In this document: positions 20,287 through 21,655 of the stretch, one piece after another
Position numbering within the stretch: position 1 is the first letter of the stretch
Layout: every line of letters begins with the position of its first letter
Assembly (NCBI GenBank): GCA_050742535.1
Contig: JBOGIQ010000065.1
Coordinates: forward strand, 1-21,655
Source of the DNA: Gp6-AA40 sp050742535
GTDB lineage: Bacteria > Acidobacteriota > Vicinamibacteria > Vicinamibacterales > UBA2999
Length of the DNA: 21,655 bases
Direction: 5' to 3'
Program-made: the position numbers and the translations under genes
The notes under the pieces: model-generated
The model's database searches: none
Told to the model about the DNA's origin: nothing
Seen by the model: the letters and a program-made list of their open reading frames with translations, nothing else

Positions 20287-21655
20287 ATGACCACTCGCAC
20301 TGAACGCGACCCGCTCGGTCAGCGGGCGGTTCCGGCTGACGCCTACTACGGGATTCAGACGGCGCGCGCGCTCGAGAATTTCCCCATCAGCGGGCTCCGG
20401 GCGCCCGGACTCCTCGTCGACGCCACGGTTCTCGTCAAGAAGGCAGCCGCGTACGCAAACGTCACCCTCGGCCGCCTGGATTCCGGGATCGGCAGCGCCA
20501 TCGCCCAGGCAGCAGACGAGATTCTCGGCGGCGCGCTGCGCGATCAGTTTGTCGTCGACGTGTACCAGGCGGGGGCCGGCACGTCGCACAACATGAACGT
20601 GAACGAGGTACTCGCCAATCGCGCGGCCGAACTGCTGGGAGGCGCCCGCGGCGAATACGTGCTCGTCCACCCCAACGATCACGTCAACATGTCGCAATCG
20701 ACAAACGACGTGTTCCCGACGGCAACGCGCCTCGCGCTTCTCTTTGCGCACCGTGATCTGACGGTCACGGCACGGGCACTGGCAACCGCATTCGCGATCA
20801 AGTCCAGAGAGTTCAGCTCCGTTCTGAAGACCGGCCGCACACACCTGCAGGATGCCGTGCCGATGACGCTGGGCCAGGAGTTCAGCGGCTACGGCGGGTG
20901 TATCGAACACGCGGCCGATGCGCTCGATCGGACATCGGCGCAGCTGCAGGAACTCAACCTCGGCGCCACGGCCGTCGGCACGGGCCTCAACGCCGGCGAC
21001 GACTACACGACGCTCGCCGTCGGCCATTTGAGCAGGCTCACGGCGTTGACGCTCCGGCCGGCGGCGAATCGTTTCCGGGTGACGCAAAGCATGGGGGACG
21101 TGCTCGCGTACTCGGGAGCCATGCGCCGGCTGGCCGTGGAACTCGGGAAGATCGCCAGCGATCTTCGCCTGCTGAGCATGGGGCCACGCGCGGGCCTCGC
21201 CGAAATCAAACTCCCGGCAGTGCAGCCGGGATCGTCGATCATGCCGGGAAAGGTGAATCCGTCGATCCCCGAGATGGTCAACCAGGTCTGCTTCCAGGTA
21301 ATCGGATGCGACACAGCGGTCTGCGCCGCCGCGGAGGCCGGGCAGCTCGAATTGAACGTCATGATGCCGGTCATGGCGTGGAATGCACTGCACTCGTCGG
21401 CGATCCTGCGCAATGCGATGACCGTGCTGCGATCGCGATGCGTGGAAGGCATTGAGGCTGATGCGGAACGCTGCCACGAACTGCTCGACCGCAGCACCGC
21501 CGTCGCCACGGCACTCAGCCCGTATCTTGGCTACGCAAAAACCGCGGAGCTCGCCAAGGCGTCGGTGCAATCCGGGCGATCGATCCGTGAGCTGGTGCTT
21601 GAACAAGGCTTGATGGATCCACGACAGCTCGATCGCGTGCTGTCCGCTGAAGGCA
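20287..21655 (+). CDS. aspA: Aspartate ammonia-lyase, 3' end cut by the window (456 codons seen)
   Basis: The fumarase/aspartase superfamily signature G-S-S-I-M-P-G-K-V-N-P (315-325) is present, with the catalytic-loop serines at 316-317. GRTHLQDAVPMTLGQEF lies around H186, and HPNDHVNMSQSTNDVFPT is in place. Aspartase is favoured over class II fumarase by YYGIQTARALENFPISG near the start, PEMVNQVCFQVIG and AAEAGQLELNVMMPV after the signature, and the RCVEGI...GRSIRELVLEQGLM ending. It splits aspartate into fumarate and ammonia. About 10-20 residues should be missing beyond the window. There is no ribosome site before ATG 20287, in line with a very short leader. It is paired divergently with the fumarase that uses its product. 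Confidence 0.87.
   Translation, partial: MTTRTERDPLGQRAVPADAYYGIQTARALENFPISGLRAPGLLVDATVLVKKAAAYANVTLGRLDSGIGSAIAQAADEILGGALRDQFVVDVYQAGAGTSHNMNVNEVLANRAAELLGGARGEYVLVHPNDHVNMSQSTNDVFPTATRLALLFAHRDLTVTARALATAFAIKSREFSSVLKTGRTHLQDAVPMTLGQEFSGYGGCIEHAADALDRTSAQLQELNLGATAVGTGLNAGDDYTTLAVGHLSRLTALTLRPAANRFRVTQSMGDVLAYSGAMRRLAVELGKIASDLRLLSMGPRAGLAEIKLPAVQPGSSIMPGKVNPSIPEMVNQVCFQVIGCDTAVCAAAEAGQLELNVMMPVMAWNALHSSAILRNAMTVLRSRCVEGIEADAERCHELLDRSTAVATALSPYLGYAKTAELAKASVQSGRSIRELVLEQGLMDPRQLDRVLSAEG

Noticed and set aside
20260..21606. Long minus-strand open frame that extends the fumarase gene to a 959-residue product
   Set aside because: The extra ~449 residues are antisense to aspA, whose plus-strand translation is an intact, well conserved enzyme. 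The extension is Arg/Ala-rich without family resemblance; the fumarase family starts at 20259.
20287..21655. Calling the right-end gene class II fumarase (fumC)
   Set aside because: The shared superfamily signature fits both, but the PEMVNQV and AAEAGQLELNVM segments and the YYGIQTARALENF start are aspartase-type. A class I fumarase is already adjacent.
1..21655. CRISPR arrays or further RNA genes
   Set aside because: No regularly spaced short repeats, rRNA segments or second complete cloverleaf were seen.

Overview
The window is GC-rich bacterial chromosomal DNA. Several features point to an Acidobacteriota-type genome, perhaps class Vicinamibacteria: the chymotrypsin-like protease with its long propeptide, the dispersed palindromic repeat beside a small GIY-YIG gene, the two-subunit-fused class I fumarase and the hybrid sensor kinase. 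That placement is an inference from gene style; no marker gene in the window proves it.

Layout. (1) Bases 52-127 hold a tRNA-Ala(GGC). (2) Bases ~128-10402 look like an accessory island. A 72-bp sequence that starts with the last nine bases of the tRNA (119-190) recurs at 10403-10474 with five mismatches, so the ~10.3 kb between is bounded by direct repeats. No integrase is present. Cargo, left to right: a small GIY-YIG nuclease; an sce7726-like PD-(D/E)XK protein; a converging minus-strand operon (XRE regulator, ImmA/IrrE peptidase, GNAT-like protein, second ImmA/IrrE peptidase, beta-family protein); a divergent plus-strand ubiquitin-like conjugation operon (three ubiquitin-like domains fused to an E2-like domain, a JAB peptidase fused to an E1-like ThiF domain, a DUF6527 protein); a DUF2971 protein; and a frameshifted GH16 glycosidase remnant. 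(3) Bases 10483-21655 look like ordinary chromosome: a secreted serine protease plus a protein made only of propeptide-like sequence; a hybrid histidine kinase coupled to a tiny stand-alone DHp protein; a MobA/MocA-like nucleotidyltransferase; two convergent cold-shock proteins; a degenerate ABC ATPase coupled to a PHP phosphoesterase; a Fur-ferritin fusion; ErpA; class I fumarase; and, running off the right end, aspartate ammonia-lyase.

The most interesting part is the ubiquitin-like operon and its control region. The Ubl-E2 polypeptide contains no cysteine at all, and the E1 has no cysteine in the segment where ThiF/MoeB-type E1s usually carry one or two. A classical thioester relay is therefore unlikely, although the adenylation and JAB metallopeptidase motifs are intact. 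The 146-bp gap to the divergent XRE/ImmA operon holds two back-to-back promoters whose -35 boxes are both embedded in one perfect dyad (TCAAGC-N12-GCTTGA). This suggests that the XRE repressor, probably relieved by ImmA-type proteolysis, controls both operons as one inducible module, plausibly for defence.

The right-hand end is metabolically coherent. Aspartase makes fumarate, the divergent [4Fe-4S] fumarase consumes it, and ErpA and the Fur-ferritin fusion next door deal with Fe-S assembly and iron. The fumarase and erpA starts both sit at the predicted transcription start, so both mRNAs may be leaderless.
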